64,000 bases of DNA from the NCBI GenBank assembly GCA_963929535.1, contig CAWVIZ010000016.1, forward strand, positions 1 to 64,000. The letters are read 5' to 3'. Position numbers and translations under genes: made by a program. The stretch comes from Pullilachnospira sp963929535. GTDB lineage: Bacteria > Bacillota > Clostridia > Lachnospirales > Lachnospiraceae. Positions 16,309 through 25,558 of this stretch are shown here, piece after piece (the first letter of the stretch is position 1; each line of letters opens with the position of its first letter). A model generated the notes under the pieces. That model was given only the letters and a program-made list of their open reading frames with translations, was not told the origin of the DNA and did not search any database.

Positions 16309-17493
16309 TTATGCTGTAGGCGTATCAGCTTTCAGCTTAAGGATCTGCACCGCTTCCGGCAGGATCAATTTGCCATCCACACGTTCTTTCGCCACGTAAC
16401 CGATCATGCCGTTGCCAGCGAACAGTTCCCGCAGTTCAGAGAAGGAACGGGTGCCACGGTCACCGATGTTGTAGTATTTGTAATCGCCAAAGGCAATCGC
16501 ATCCTCCGGAGCGTAAGCGGAAGTGTGTACCGCATAACCCAGTACCCGATCCGGCTCCCCGGCCTGATAGGACGGCTGCCAGATATAGGCACCGTTATTA
16601 TCCTTCAGCTTGCGCAGGGAAGAGAGGGTCTTATCATTCATGATAAAGGATGCTTTCTTCCGGTACGGACGCTTCAGGGCATACACCAGATCCAGCATAT
16701 CGTCTGACTTGATCGCCGCCGTTAAGGTTCCGGCCACCGTACCGCCGCCTGTCGCTGCAAAAAGGCCCAGAGGCTTTCCGGTACCGTCCCCGTTGAGGAA
16801 AGCGTCCTCTTCCGCATTGCCCAGCGCCTTTCCGAACTGATCCAAAATGTAACCTTCCAGATCGAAGGCGTTATCATAGAGAAGTTCTTCCGTTACCTTG
16901 ATTGCCACATGGAGTTTATGGGCATCCAGCAGGATCTGGCTGAAAGTTGCGTCCCCAAACGTAAGAGCACCGCCCTCTTCAATCCAGCTGGCGGCGGGTT
17001 TCGTTGCGGCAATATTGATTTTGTGTTCCCCGGAAGTGGTGATGATCGTGGCCAGACGGCGCATGATATTCTCTTCCGACAGGGTATCGATCAGACGGCG
17101 GTCGTACTCTTCCGGTACCAGATACCCGCCATCCGCATCCACGCCTTCCTGCAGGACATTGGACACCCGCTTAAAATTGGAGCGGAACGCATCCAGCATG
17201 GCTTTGCGGTATTCATCGGAAGCACGTCCCGTCTTTGGTTCCTCTCCTCTGCCGCTGCCCGGTTTAGTCGTCAGGGGCTGGTTCACCGGGCGGTTCAGTT
17301 CCGCTTCCAGCGCCTCCTGACGCTCCAGACGGGCGATCTCTTTTCCAAGGTCGTTGATCTCCTGCTCCATCTGGGTATAGGTGGCATCATCTTCTGCCGT
17401 CAAAATTCCTTTCTCCGTGCGATGGGATTCCAGAAAGGCTTTTGCAGCCTCCCATGCCTTATTACGCTTCTCACGCAGTTCCAAAATAGTCAT
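16309..17493 (-). CDS. Major capsid protein, HK97 fold
   Basis: 394 residues. The first ~105 form a coiled-coil scaffolding (delta) domain rich in Glu/Lys. The mature HK97-fold shell protein begins around residue 105-110 (VSNVLQEGVDADGGYLVPEE) and runs through WIEEGGALTFGDATFSQILL and FLNGDGTGKPLGLFAATGGG. The delta domain is removed by the protease encoded just upstream. Strong family match, normal length. Confidence 0.95.
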   Translation of the reverse strand: MTILELREKRNKAWEAAKAFLESHRTEKGILTAEDDATYTQMEQEINDLGKEIARLERQEALEAELNRPVNQPLTTKPGSGRGEEPKTGRASDEYRKAMLDAFRSNFKRVSNVLQEGVDADGGYLVPEEYDRRLIDTLSEENIMRRLATIITTSGEHKINIAATKPAASWIEEGGALTFGDATFSQILLDAHKLHVAIKVTEELLYDNAFDLEGYILDQFGKALGNAEEDAFLNGDGTGKPLGLFAATGGGTVAGTLTAAIKSDDMLDLVYALKRPYRKKASFIMNDKTLSSLRKLKDNNGAYIWQPSYQAGEPDRVLGYAVHTSAYAPEDAIAFGDYKYYNIGDRGTRSFSELRELFAGNGMIGYVAKERVDGKLILPEAVQILKLKADTPTA

Positions 17494-17508
17494 AATCGTT
17501 TACCTCCA

Positions 17509-18267
17509 TTACAAATGTTGTTTGATCAGATTCAGACGCTCCATCAGGGAATCGACCGAGCGCCCGATTTCTTCTGGTTGTTTCTGGATACGGCATTTCG
17601 CCGCCAGCTTGTCCATCAGGGAATTCGTAACCGCCGCACGGGAGAACATCATGGGCGCTCCCGTCACAGCCAGATTCTCGTCTTCCTCGGTATCCTCAGA
17701 TGCCCGTTTCAAAATGTCATCTGCAAAGCCCAACTCCACCGCACTGTGGGCGTCCATCCAAGTTTCCGCATCCATCAGATGGGAAAGTTTGGCACGGGAC
17801 AGTCCGGTCTTGATCTCATAGGCGTTGATGATGCTCTCTTTCACCTCCGAGAGCATACTGATCGCTTTTTCCATCTCAGTGGTATCGCCAAAGGCAACCG
17901 TAGCCGGATTGTGGATCATCATCATGGATACCGGAGAAACCAGCACTCTCGTTCCGGCCATTGCAATGACCGAAGCAGCGCTTGCAGCGATGCCGTCAAT
18001 TTTCACCGTGACATTTCCGGGATAATCCATCAGCATGTTATAAATCTGGGCTGCTGCCACGCAGTCTCCGCCCGGAGAGTTGATCCACACTGTGATATCT
18101 CCGCTGCCGGAACACAGTTCTTCTTTAAAGACCTGCGGCGTGACATCATCATCAAACCAGCTTTCCTCTGCGATGGTGCCGTTTAGAAACAGCGTCCTCT
18201 CCTGTATCGGCTCCTGTGTCTCCTGATTCAGAACCGTCCGGTTCTTCCACTTCCAGAACTTCTTCAT
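17509..18267 (-). CDS. Head maturation protease, ClpP-like (S14/S49)
   Basis: About 252 residues. A ClpP fold with nucleophile serine in GIAASAASVIAMAG and catalytic histidine in MMMIHNPATVAFG; the INSPGGD loop is also present. It cuts the capsid delta domain. I start at ATG 18267 with AAGGAGG upstream, inside the 3' end of the portal gene, giving a 116-base overlap. Order portal-protease-capsid is standard for HK97-like phages. Confidence 0.93.
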   Translation of the reverse strand: MKKFWKWKNRTVLNQETQEPIQERTLFLNGTIAEESWFDDDVTPQVFKEELCSGSGDITVWINSPGGDCVAAAQIYNMLMDYPGNVTVKIDGIAASAASVIAMAGTRVLVSPVSMMMIHNPATVAFGDTTEMEKAISMLSEVKESIINAYEIKTGLSRAKLSHLMDAETWMDAHSAVELGFADDILKRASEDTEEDENLAVTGAPMMFSRAAVTNSLMDKLAAKCRIQKQPEEIGRSVDSLMERLNLIKQHL

Positions 18268-19522
18268 CGGATTCTTCCTCCTTCCCGCCGCCATCGGCAG
18301 CGAATATTCCCGCATCCTCCAGCTTCGTCATGTTTCCATTGATCAGGTACAGGTCACCGCCCTGCTCAGCCGGGATACGGTCAAGATTTTCAAGTTCCCG
18401 GATGTCATTGGCGCTCATCCAACCGTTCTGGCGGGCTGTGGCATAGCCATTCATCCTGCTCTGATAATCTCCACGGAGCAGACCATCCACGTTAAACTTG
18501 ACAAAATAAGCAGCCTTCTCCGATTCCATAAGAAGCACACGGTTGATAGACTGTTCCCAACGGACAATCCACGGTTCCAACGTGTATTTCACGAACTCCA
18601 AAGACTGCTGCTCAATATTAGAAAAGCTCGACTTTTCAAGATCCCCGACCATGTGTGGTGGTACCCTGAAAATTCGAGCGATCTCATCAATCTGAAATTT
18701 TCTTGTTTCCAAAAACTGTGCCTGTTCCGGGGAGATGGAGATTGGCGTATACTTCATCCCTTCCTCCAGAACAGCGACCTTATTGGAATTCCTGCTCCCT
18801 CCGAAGGCTTCATTCCAGCTGTCCCGTACCTTGGCCGGATCTTTCACCGTACCGGGATGCTCCAAAATCCCACCGGGCGTTGCTCCGTTAGCAAAGAATT
18901 TCGCTCCGTACTCCTCGCAGGCAATGGCCATACCGATGGCATTCTTCGCCATCGCAATGGGGCTGTATCCCACAAGACCATCAAAGCCCAATCCGGGAAT
19001 ATGCAGCACATCGGTGGGCTTTAGGATCACCGTCCCACTCTTCATGGTAGGCGCATCAGAATCTGACACCAGATAACTGTAATACAGATGCCCTTTCTCA
19101 TCCCGATCCACGGTCATACGGTTTGGCATCAAGGGATACAGCCCCAGTACCTGTCCTTTCCCGTTGCGGATGATCTGTGCATAAGCATTTCCCCAAAGGA
19201 GAAGATGTGTCATCAGCGTTTCCCGAAACACAAACGAGGTCATTTCCGGATTTGGCTCATCGTGCAGAATTCGATACAGCGGGTGGTCTACGGCCTTTTC
19301 CTTACTGCCGTCTTCCCGGTACTTGTATAGATGAACGGGAAGTCCCGCAATGGACTCGGAGAGTATCCGCACACAGGCATACACCGCCGTCATCTGCATG
19401 GCTGACCGTTCATTCACATTTTTCCCGGAGGTGCTGCCGCCAAAGAAAAAGCGGTAGGCACTGCCGGAGGTACTGTTCTTCGGCTTATCCCGTGACCGGA
19501 ACAGCCCTGACAAGATACCCAT
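18152..19522 (-). CDS. Phage portal protein, HK97 family
   Basis: 456 residues, dodecameric ring through which DNA enters the head. Diagnostic segments: TAVYACVRILSESIAGLPVH, GNAYAQIIRNGKGQVLGLYP, ARIFRVPPHMVGDLEKSSFS, and WEQSINRVLLMESEKAAYFV. The C-terminal tail is very acidic (GGGKEEESDEEVLEVEEPDG) and shares its coding DNA with the protease start. ATG 19522 chosen over GTG 19531. Confidence 0.94.
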   Translation of the reverse strand: MGILSGLFRSRDKPKNSTSGSAYRFFFGGSTSGKNVNERSAMQMTAVYACVRILSESIAGLPVHLYKYREDGSKEKAVDHPLYRILHDEPNPEMTSFVFRETLMTHLLLWGNAYAQIIRNGKGQVLGLYPLMPNRMTVDRDEKGHLYYSYLVSDSDAPTMKSGTVILKPTDVLHIPGLGFDGLVGYSPIAMAKNAIGMAIACEEYGAKFFANGATPGGILEHPGTVKDPAKVRDSWNEAFGGSRNSNKVAVLEEGMKYTPISISPEQAQFLETRKFQIDEIARIFRVPPHMVGDLEKSSFSNIEQQSLEFVKYTLEPWIVRWEQSINRVLLMESEKAAYFVKFNVDGLLRGDYQSRMNGYATARQNGWMSANDIRELENLDRIPAEQGGDLYLINGNMTKLEDAGIFAADGGGKEEESDEEVLEVEEPDGSESGDTGADTGEDAVSKRHHRRGKLV

Positions 19523-19539
19523 AAAGATCACGCTCCCTT

Positions 19540-21129
19540 CTATATAAAAAGAATCCCTCTCTCGTCATACACACTGGTAGGCGGGGTACTGCGGATACAG
19601 CGGTCAAGCCCCATGATCAGGGCCACGATGCCGTCAATCTTCTCCACCGACCGCTCCTTATCCGGCTTAATATTCCCAGCTGGGTCTTGGCGCATCACCA
19701 CGTTCTGGGCCATCCATTTGAGAACCGGATTCCCACCGTGGATGATATTTCCTTCCATCAGCAGCTTGTACAGTTCCTTAGATGGAGGGGACATATCTTT
19801 AAATCCCTGGCCAAAAGGAACCATCGTAAATCCCATATCCTCTAAGTTCTGCACCATCTGTGTGGCATTCCAACGGTCATAGGCAATCTCGATGATATGA
19901 TATTTCTCTCCCAGCCGCTCGATAAACCGTTCAATAAATCCGTAATGGATTACATTTCCTTCCGTAGTAAGGATATATCCCTGCCGCTCCCACACATCAT
20001 AGAGAACATGATCCCGGCGGCAGCGCAGTTCCAACGTTTCCTCCGGCAGCCAGAAGAATGGGAGAACAATGTATTTCTCCTCTTCCGTCCTTGGAGGGAA
20101 GACCAGCACCAGCGCCGTAATATCCGAGGTCGAGGAAAGGTCAAGCCCCGCAAAGCAGTCCCGTCCCAAAAGGGAGGCGTAATCGATCTTCTGATTGCCC
20201 CGGTCGTAGATATGCTCCGGTATCCATGCCACGACTGAATTTGTCCAGATGTTCAGCCGCAGCTGCTTGAACACGTTTTCCTCTGCAGGATTATCCAGCG
20301 CCTCCCGGTAAGCGTCCCGAACACGGTCAATACTGATGGTGTATCCCAGAGACGGGTTGGCCTTATACCAGTTCTTCTCATCATTCCAGTCATCTTCATC
20401 ACTCAAGCCGTAAATGACCGGATAAAACGAGTGGTCTGCTTTCCTGCCGTTCATGATATCCAGCGCCTTGGTATGCAATTCATAACAGATACTTTCCTTG
20501 TCCGTTCCGGCCGTGGTAATGATAAAAAACAGCGGCTGCTCACGGGCGTCACCGGAGCCTTTAGTCATAACGTCATAAAGTTTCCGGTTCGGCTGGGCGT
20601 GGATCTCATCAAAGACGAGGCCGGAAATATTCAGACCATGCTTGGTACCCGTCTCAGCGGACAGCACCTGATAAAACCCGGCGTTCCGATAATTGACGAT
20701 CCGCTTCGTAGCCGCCGCAATCTTCGACCGCTTTAGAAGCGCCGGACATTTCTCCACCATCCGCTTCGCCACATCAAAAACGATAGACGCCTGACTCCGG
20801 TCATTGGCGCAGCCATATACTTCCGCACTGGCCTCCCCATCCCCATAGAGAAGATACAGAGCAATGGCAGCTGCCAGTTCCGACTTTCCGTTTTTCTTCG
20901 GGATCTCCACATAGGCGCTTCGAAACTGCCGCTTCCCATCCGCTTTCACGATGCCAAAAATATCCCGGACGATCTGCTCCTGCCACGGAAGCAGCAGGAA
21001 TGGTTTCCCATCCCATTTGCCCTTCGTGTGTTTCAGGTTCTGGATAAAAGCCACCGCATGATCCGCCCGCTTCGCATCGTAATGGGAAGTGGGGAGCATG
21101 AAGGGGGAGGGTGTGTATTGAAAGTCCAT
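19540..21129 (-). CDS. Terminase large subunit
   Basis: 529 residues; packaging ATPase and nuclease. Walker A reads PKKNGKSE (near residue 78), Walker B GLVFDEIH, with a nuclease domain in the second half (DCFAGLDLSSTSDITALVLV, EIAYDRWNATQMVQNLEDMG, VEKIDGIVALIMGLDRC). YmfN/Terminase_1 type, the kind linked to HNH nucleases and P27 small subunits. The start overlaps the small-subunit stop as TGATG. Confidence 0.95.
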   Translation of the reverse strand: MDFQYTPSPFMLPTSHYDAKRADHAVAFIQNLKHTKGKWDGKPFLLLPWQEQIVRDIFGIVKADGKRQFRSAYVEIPKKNGKSELAAAIALYLLYGDGEASAEVYGCANDRSQASIVFDVAKRMVEKCPALLKRSKIAAATKRIVNYRNAGFYQVLSAETGTKHGLNISGLVFDEIHAQPNRKLYDVMTKGSGDAREQPLFFIITTAGTDKESICYELHTKALDIMNGRKADHSFYPVIYGLSDEDDWNDEKNWYKANPSLGYTISIDRVRDAYREALDNPAEENVFKQLRLNIWTNSVVAWIPEHIYDRGNQKIDYASLLGRDCFAGLDLSSTSDITALVLVFPPRTEEEKYIVLPFFWLPEETLELRCRRDHVLYDVWERQGYILTTEGNVIHYGFIERFIERLGEKYHIIEIAYDRWNATQMVQNLEDMGFTMVPFGQGFKDMSPPSKELYKLLMEGNIIHGGNPVLKWMAQNVVMRQDPAGNIKPDKERSVEKIDGIVALIMGLDRCIRSTPPTSVYDERGILFI

Positions 21130-21602
21130 CAGCAGCCGCCCCCTTCCAGCAATTTCTCCATCTCATCTTCCTCATCGCTGTTCTCACCGCCAACAATCCG
21201 GCTCCGGGCCGATGGGGTAAGGCCAAACTGTTCACAGAACTTCAGCATGATCTTCATATTGGTCTGGGCGATGGATACCTGCGGCACCTGCTGCAGATAA
21301 CCATTGGGTGTCCGCACCATCGAGCCGTGCTGGGTCAGAAATTCCTCCGCTTCCTTCCACCGGGCATAGGCTTGGCAGTACCCGGCAAATGCCGCCATGT
21401 CCATCTCCGTCAGAAGCCCCATCTGTTCCAGCACTTTCGCCATACGCTTCCATTCTTTTTTCGCCTCCTCTTCCAGCCAAGAAGGGCAGCGGGGAGCCTT
21501 CTTCTCTGGCTTTGGTTCCTTCGTATTTAAAGGCCGACCGCCCGGATTGCCCTCCAGCATCTTCAGTGCGGTCGGCTTCGGTTTTCTACCTCTCTGCGCC
21601 AT
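21129..21602 (-). CDS. Terminase small subunit, P27 family
   Basis: 157 residues: MAQRGRKPKPTALKMLEGNP is the P27 signature N-terminus, then APRCPSWLEEEAKKEWKRMA. It recognises the packaging site and recruits the large subunit. The start ATG at 21602 has TGGAGGTGGGAGCG before it. Confidence 0.93.
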   Translation of the reverse strand: MAQRGRKPKPTALKMLEGNPGGRPLNTKEPKPEKKAPRCPSWLEEEAKKEWKRMAKVLEQMGLLTEMDMAAFAGYCQAYARWKEAEEFLTQHGSMVRTPNGYLQQVPQVSIAQTNMKIMLKFCEQFGLTPSARSRIVGGENSDEEDEMEKLLEGGGC

Positions 21603-21667
21603 CGCTCCCACCTCCAATTTACGGCACAAAAATAGGAGCCTTGCGGCTCCCATCCAAATTTATAAGT

Positions 21668-21850
21668 TTAGCAAAATTCAATCGTCAGCATTCCTTCTCT
21701 GCCGAGGAAAAAATCATTCTGAATCAGAGGATCTTCCAGAAAAGTTTCCTTCGCCTCCTGTATCAGCCTTTTCAGCCGTTCTTCTCCGATCCGTTCCTGC
21801 AATGCCTTTTTCGTGATCTTCTTTCCATCCAGATAAAATTTCGTTTTCAT
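21668..21850 (-). CDS. Small conserved phage protein, unknown
   Basis: 60 residues, MKTKFYLDGKKITKKALQER, ending DFFLGREGMLTIEFC. Basic N-terminal half and a central helix; no known domain recognised. A GGAGG ribosome site and the shared leader motif lie upstream, which supports it being a real gene of the mobile element. Confidence 0.65.
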   Translation of the reverse strand: MKTKFYLDGKKITKKALQERIGEERLKRLIQEAKETFLEDPLIQNDFFLGREGMLTIEFC

Positions 21851-21873
21851 TTTCTACCTCCATTTTGCTTTTC

Positions 21874-21920
21874 CCTTTTGGTAGTAGCATATTACCTCTG
21901 AAACACATATTTATCCAGTT
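21874..21920 (-). promoter_or_regulatory. Shared leader motif, copy 2
   Basis: Minus strand: CTGGATAAAT block, TTTCAGAGGTAATAT block, then ACTACCAAAAGG, with the same spacing as the copies at 104, 22369 and 24229. The first block is the most diverged of the four. Confidence 0.45.
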
Positions 21921-22013
21921 ATTTCAGTACCATAAACTGCACAAATATCTATCTCAGAATGTGTCTATTTTTCCACGAGAGACAGAAGCCTCCCGTACTC
22001 CAAAATTCTGTAT

Positions 22014-22340
22014 TTATTCTGCCCTTAAAACATCTACCAGCCAGCTTGCTTCCTTGTGGTATTCACCGGTGGCTTTCTCCAAGATGCTTCTGTCTTCGTC
22101 AATATAATGCAGGCCCTTTCCAACCTTGATAAACCGTGCTTTTTCATATCCTTTGATGCAGGTGCGGTAAACGCAGGCGCTGCGGCTTTCTCCATCGTAG
22201 CTTTTTCCATCCCAGCCGTTGAAGGTAAAGCGGATACGCTCTTTCGTCTTTATAAAATTTGCTTCAAAATCGGCTCTGGTAATGGCCGTGTTGTATTCTC
22301 TCAGGGTGAACTCGTTTCTCATTTCGTAAATGTTTCTCAT
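22014..22340 (-). CDS. Uncharacterised phage accessory protein
   Basis: 108 residues beginning MRNIYEMRNEFTLREYNTAI and containing ITRADFEANFIKTKERIRFT and CVYRTCIKGYEKARFIKV. No domain recognised; possibly an alpha/beta fold. ATG 22340 is preceded by ACGGAGG at a good distance and by the leader motif. Conserved-looking but function unknown. Confidence 0.6.
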   Translation of the reverse strand: MRNIYEMRNEFTLREYNTAITRADFEANFIKTKERIRFTFNGWDGKSYDGESRSACVYRTCIKGYEKARFIKVGKGLHYIDEDRSILEKATGEYHKEASWLVDVLRAE

Positions 22341-22368
22341 GGTGTGTACCTCCGTTTTTCTTTGTTTT

Positions 22369-22414
22369 CCTTTTGGCAGTACACATATTCGCTCTGAATG
22401 CGGATAATAGCAAG
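22369..22414 (-). promoter_or_regulatory. Shared leader motif, copy 3
   Basis: Minus strand: CTTGCTATT, then TTCAGAGCGAATATGTGT, then ACTGCCAAAAGG. One of four spaced copies, each upstream of an accessory gene. Confidence 0.5.
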
Positions 22415-22465
22415 TCAATTCTGAGGGATATTCTGCACAATTTTTAGCAAGAGAATCTGTGTATT

Positions 22466-22747
22466 TTACAGCTGGTTTTTGATGTCCAACCCTGCTGCCG
22501 CAAGCTGCATTCCAAGCCTAAATCCATACTTGAAACTCTCTTTGATCTGAAATTGTTCTACTTCAGAATTGTTATCCAGAAACCGTTCTAAAACATTTTT
22601 GCCAACTTCGTCCAGCGACTTTTGAAGACACTCAATATCTTCACACACCTGATCACTGCACTGCTCGATCTCCGGAGGCTTCTCTACCTGTCTTTCCCAT
22701 GGAACGATCCTACCAAAATACAACTGATCAATGATATCCTCTTCCAC
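22466..22747 (-). CDS. DUF6809-like small phage protein
   Basis: 93 residues: MEEDIIDQLYFGRIVPWERQ, a helical middle and a C-terminal FKYGFRLGMQLAAAGL. This layout is common in Firmicute prophages (DUF6809). No catalytic motif; likely a small helical accessory factor. Follows the DUF4314 gene without a gap. Confidence 0.7.
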   Translation of the reverse strand: MEEDIIDQLYFGRIVPWERQVEKPPEIEQCSDQVCEDIECLQKSLDEVGKNVLERFLDNNSEVEQFQIKESFKYGFRLGMQLAAAGLDIKNQL

Positions 22748-22978
22748 CTAATGCCCCTCCTTTATCTTTCGCACTCGATCCACACCATAAATGACATTCA
22801 GCTCCGATCCTGTATCCCAACGCACCAGCAAGGAACCCGAATCGTCCACACCTGTTACCGTTCCGTGTGTTCCAATTAGCGGAGCCTGAAAATCATCCAT
22901 CTCCAGCAATTCAATCCGAGTACCAATTGGATATTCCTTTCGGATACGGGCAACAACCTCTTTACTCGGAAATTTCAT
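22748..22978 (-). CDS. DUF4314 domain protein
   Basis: 76 residues, a small beta barrel: YPIGTRIELLEMDDFQAPLI, GTHGTVTGVDDSGSLLVRWD, SELNVIYGVDRVRKI. DUF4314 proteins are frequent in phage and conjugative elements; role unknown. Start overlaps the end of the upstream gene by 17 bases. Confidence 0.82.
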   Translation of the reverse strand: MKFPSKEVVARIRKEYPIGTRIELLEMDDFQAPLIGTHGTVTGVDDSGSLLVRWDTGSELNVIYGVDRVRKIKEGH

Positions 22979-23399
22979 TTTCTACCTCTGCTTTCTCTAA
23001 TTCTTCCAGCATTTTATCGCACTCCGTGTATAATCCTTGTAATCGTGGTATCATTTCCCGCTCTTTCGGACTAAGTCCCATAATGTTGATCGGAATAGAT
23101 AATACCCGTTTAGTCTGCTGAAGGACAAATCGAATACCAACTGTCCTTTTTACCGGAATATCCAGATCGTTGTGAAAATTACTGCCAGCCTCATATTTTC
23201 CTCTCCCCACTCGCCTTAAAATTCCCAGCTGGGATGCAGTACGAATTGCGCTGTTAATATGAGTCTGTTTAATATCCGCCAGATCGTTTTCCTGTAAATA
23301 GTCCGTAAACTCGGCAATGGAATGTTGACTTAAGTCGCTCCAAAAATCGAGCAGCAGCTTTCTGGCAAGCGCTGTTTTTGATATTGTCTCCTCCATCAT
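22962..23399 (-). CDS. Uncharacterised, winged-helix-like phage protein
   Basis: 145 residues. Residues 10-70 look like a winged helix (EFTDYLQENDLADIKQTHIN, IRTASQLGILRRVGRGKYEA). The second half carries SIPINIMGLSPKEREMIPRL and a helical end. Start overlaps the stop of the preceding gene (ATGATG). DNA binding is possible but unproven. Confidence 0.6.
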   Translation of the reverse strand: MMEETISKTALARKLLLDFWSDLSQHSIAEFTDYLQENDLADIKQTHINSAIRTASQLGILRRVGRGKYEAGSNFHNDLDIPVKRTVGIRFVLQQTKRVLSIPINIMGLSPKEREMIPRLQGLYTECDKMLEELEKAEVENEISE

Positions 23400-24211
23400 G
23401 CGATGCCCCCGGCTTCCTCGTTGCCTTGCTCAGCCATCTGGGCAGCTTTCACAGCCGCACGTTTTTCCTTCTGAGCAATGCTGAATTTTTCTGCAGCCTC
23501 TTTGGTTCGGAAAGCTGTATGCCCTTTCAGCCCGGCTAGTAAAGCCTGCCTCGACCCCTTACTTGCCGTACCAGCCATGCCAAGCTGTACCAGCCAGATC
23601 CGCAAATAATATTTTTCGTTTTCCTCTATCACCGGGCTGGCACTGACTCTTTTCGCCTCTTTGGCTTTTTTCGTAATCAACGCTGCCAGTTCCGAATACG
23701 CTCTGCTTTTCGCACTATCCTGCGAAAGGGGAAAAGCAAAGGTCACTTTTCCTTCTTCCACTGCCAGCCCCTTCAAGCCCTCGGTGTCTTCCGACAGAAA
23801 TGTCTGGAAAGCTTCGCAGGCATTCTCCTGCGGAAGTTGTTCCAGCTTTTCCAGCAAGGAATCGCTCACAGCGAAAGTCTCACACCGTGTAATCCGATTG
23901 AGCAGGTAAGCCCGTGCATGGATCATAGCAAATAAGTTTTGCAGAAATGTTCTGTCATTGGTGTCGGCCGGAATCACAATTCTTACCTCATCGACCGGAG
24001 CCTCCAGGTACCCTTTATCCTGTAAAAACTGTGTCAAAAGGTTTTCATCTTCATCCGTCTCGCTTATGATCACTCCATCCCGGTCGATGGTAAGGCTTCC
24101 TACTTCATAGGCGAAGGTGGGTGGCCCTACATAACGAAGTTCCTTACCGGTAAACTCCGCAATGTCCTGAACCATCTTTTTTCGATTGTCTGTTTTCGTT
24201 TCAATTCTCAT
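23396..24211 (-). CDS. Conserved phage accessory ('virulence-like') protein
   Basis: 271 residues. The N-terminal segment (VQDIAEFTGKELRYVGPPTF, YEVGSLTIDRDGVIISETDE) and the C-terminal GMAGTASKGSRQALLAGLKG are typical of a protein often found in Lachnospiraceae phages and integrative elements and labelled virulence-related without evidence. No enzyme motif visible. Preceded by GGAGGC and the shared leader motif. First gene of a four-gene run with overlapping ends. Confidence 0.65.
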   Translation of the reverse strand: MRIETKTDNRKKMVQDIAEFTGKELRYVGPPTFAYEVGSLTIDRDGVIISETDEDENLLTQFLQDKGYLEAPVDEVRIVIPADTNDRTFLQNLFAMIHARAYLLNRITRCETFAVSDSLLEKLEQLPQENACEAFQTFLSEDTEGLKGLAVEEGKVTFAFPLSQDSAKSRAYSELAALITKKAKEAKRVSASPVIEENEKYYLRIWLVQLGMAGTASKGSRQALLAGLKGHTAFRTKEAAEKFSIAQKEKRAAVKAAQMAEQGNEEAGGIA

Positions 24212-24228
24212 TGATTTTGCCTCCTTTG

Positions 24229-24271
24229 TTTTGGTAGTACATTCATCACTCTAAAAGGCAAAAATAGCAAG
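24229..24271 (-). promoter_or_regulatory. Shared leader motif, copy 4
   Basis: Minus strand: CTTGCTATT, TTTAGAGTGATGAATGT, ACTACCAAAAC, then the ribosome site. Best conserved together with the copy at 104-148, over 24 kb away. Confidence 0.5.
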
Positions 24272-24296
24272 TCTTATTTCCTCATTTTGAAAAAAT

Positions 24297-25556
24297 TTAA
24301 AGCAGCGAACTCCCCTCCTTATTCTGAAGCAGCTGCGGATATGAAATTTTCTCGCCATCTCGCAAAACATAAATCGAATCGTCTGTTTCCGTTTTCTCCA
24401 GATACCTTTTTACGATCACATCACAGAACTTCTCATCCAGTTCCACCCCATAGCAAATACGCCCTGTTTCTTCACAGGCGATCAAGGTAGAACCGGATCC
24501 AAGGAACGGATCTAAAACAATGCAATTGCTCATACAGGAATTCTGGATCGGGTAGGCCAACAGCGCCACTGGCTTCATGGTCGGATGATCCTTGCTGGAC
24601 TTCGGGCGGTCATATTCCCATATGGTGGTCTGCTTCCGGTCAGAGTACCACTGATGTTTCCCACCGACCTTCCATCCAAACAAGCACGGCTCGTGTTGCC
24701 ACTGGTATGGAGAACGCCCCAATACCAGAGCATTCTTCTTCCAGATACAGCACCCGGACAGATAAAATCCTGCATCATGGAACGCCTGCCGGAAGATCAG
24801 CCCTTTAGAGTCTGCATGGAACACATAGATGGACGCATCGTTCTCCATGTTCTGTTCCATATTTACGAAAGCAGCAAACAGGAATTTATAGAAATCCTCA
24901 TCCGGCATATTGTCATTCTGGATCTTTCCAGCCGTTTCTTCCACATTCACATTGTAAGGAGGATCAGTCAGAACCAGATTGGCTCTCTGCCCTTCCATGA
25001 GTTTTGTGTATGTCTCCGGAAGCGTAGAGTCTCCACAGATCACACGGTGTCTTCCTAAGAGCCAGATATCACCTTTTCGTGAAATCGGTGGATTTTTTAA
25101 TTCTTCCTCCACATCAAAATCATCTTCCTTGATATCCTTATTATGGACTTTGGAAAACAGCTGCTCGATCTCCGGAGCCTCAAAGCCTGTCAGATCCGTA
25201 TTGAAGTCTACGCTCTGCAGATCCACCAGCAAATCAGCCAGTAACTGTTCATTCCACGCACCTGTGATCTTGTTCAGGGCAATATTCAGCGCCTTCACCT
25301 TATGCTCATTTTCAATATGAACCACAACGCACTGGACTTCTGTATATCCTAAGTCTTTCAGCACCGTCAGACGCTGGTGACCCCCAATCACCGTCATATC
25401 ATAGTTGACGATGATCGGTTCCACATATCCAAACTCCAAAATAGAGTTTTTAATCTTCTCATATTCTTTATCCCCAGCTTTCAGTTTTTTACGGGGATTG
25501 TACGCTGCCGGACACAGTTCATCCACAGACAGTTTTTTCCATTCCATTGCACCCAC
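24297..25556 (-). CDS. ParB-domain DNA adenine methyltransferase (N6/N4 class)
   Basis: 419 residues. Residues 8-110 are a ParB/Srx-like nuclease fold (PAAYNPRKKLKAGDKEYEKI, VIGGHQRLTVLKDLGYTEVQ). Residues 165-395 are an amino-methyltransferase with motif IV LTDPPYNVN first and motif I DPFLGSGSTLIACEE near the end, the beta-class order. Probably methylates phage DNA against host restriction. The GTG start at 25556 has AAGGAGG seven bases ahead. Common in phages of this type next to terminase genes. Confidence 0.93.
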   Translation of the reverse strand: MGAMEWKKLSVDELCPAAYNPRKKLKAGDKEYEKIKNSILEFGYVEPIIVNYDMTVIGGHQRLTVLKDLGYTEVQCVVVHIENEHKVKALNIALNKITGAWNEQLLADLLVDLQSVDFNTDLTGFEAPEIEQLFSKVHNKDIKEDDFDVEEELKNPPISRKGDIWLLGRHRVICGDSTLPETYTKLMEGQRANLVLTDPPYNVNVEETAGKIQNDNMPDEDFYKFLFAAFVNMEQNMENDASIYVFHADSKGLIFRQAFHDAGFYLSGCCIWKKNALVLGRSPYQWQHEPCLFGWKVGGKHQWYSDRKQTTIWEYDRPKSSKDHPTMKPVALLAYPIQNSCMSNCIVLDPFLGSGSTLIACEETGRICYGVELDEKFCDVIVKRYLEKTETDDSIYVLRDGEKISYPQLLQNKEGSSLL

Positions 25557-25558
25557 GT

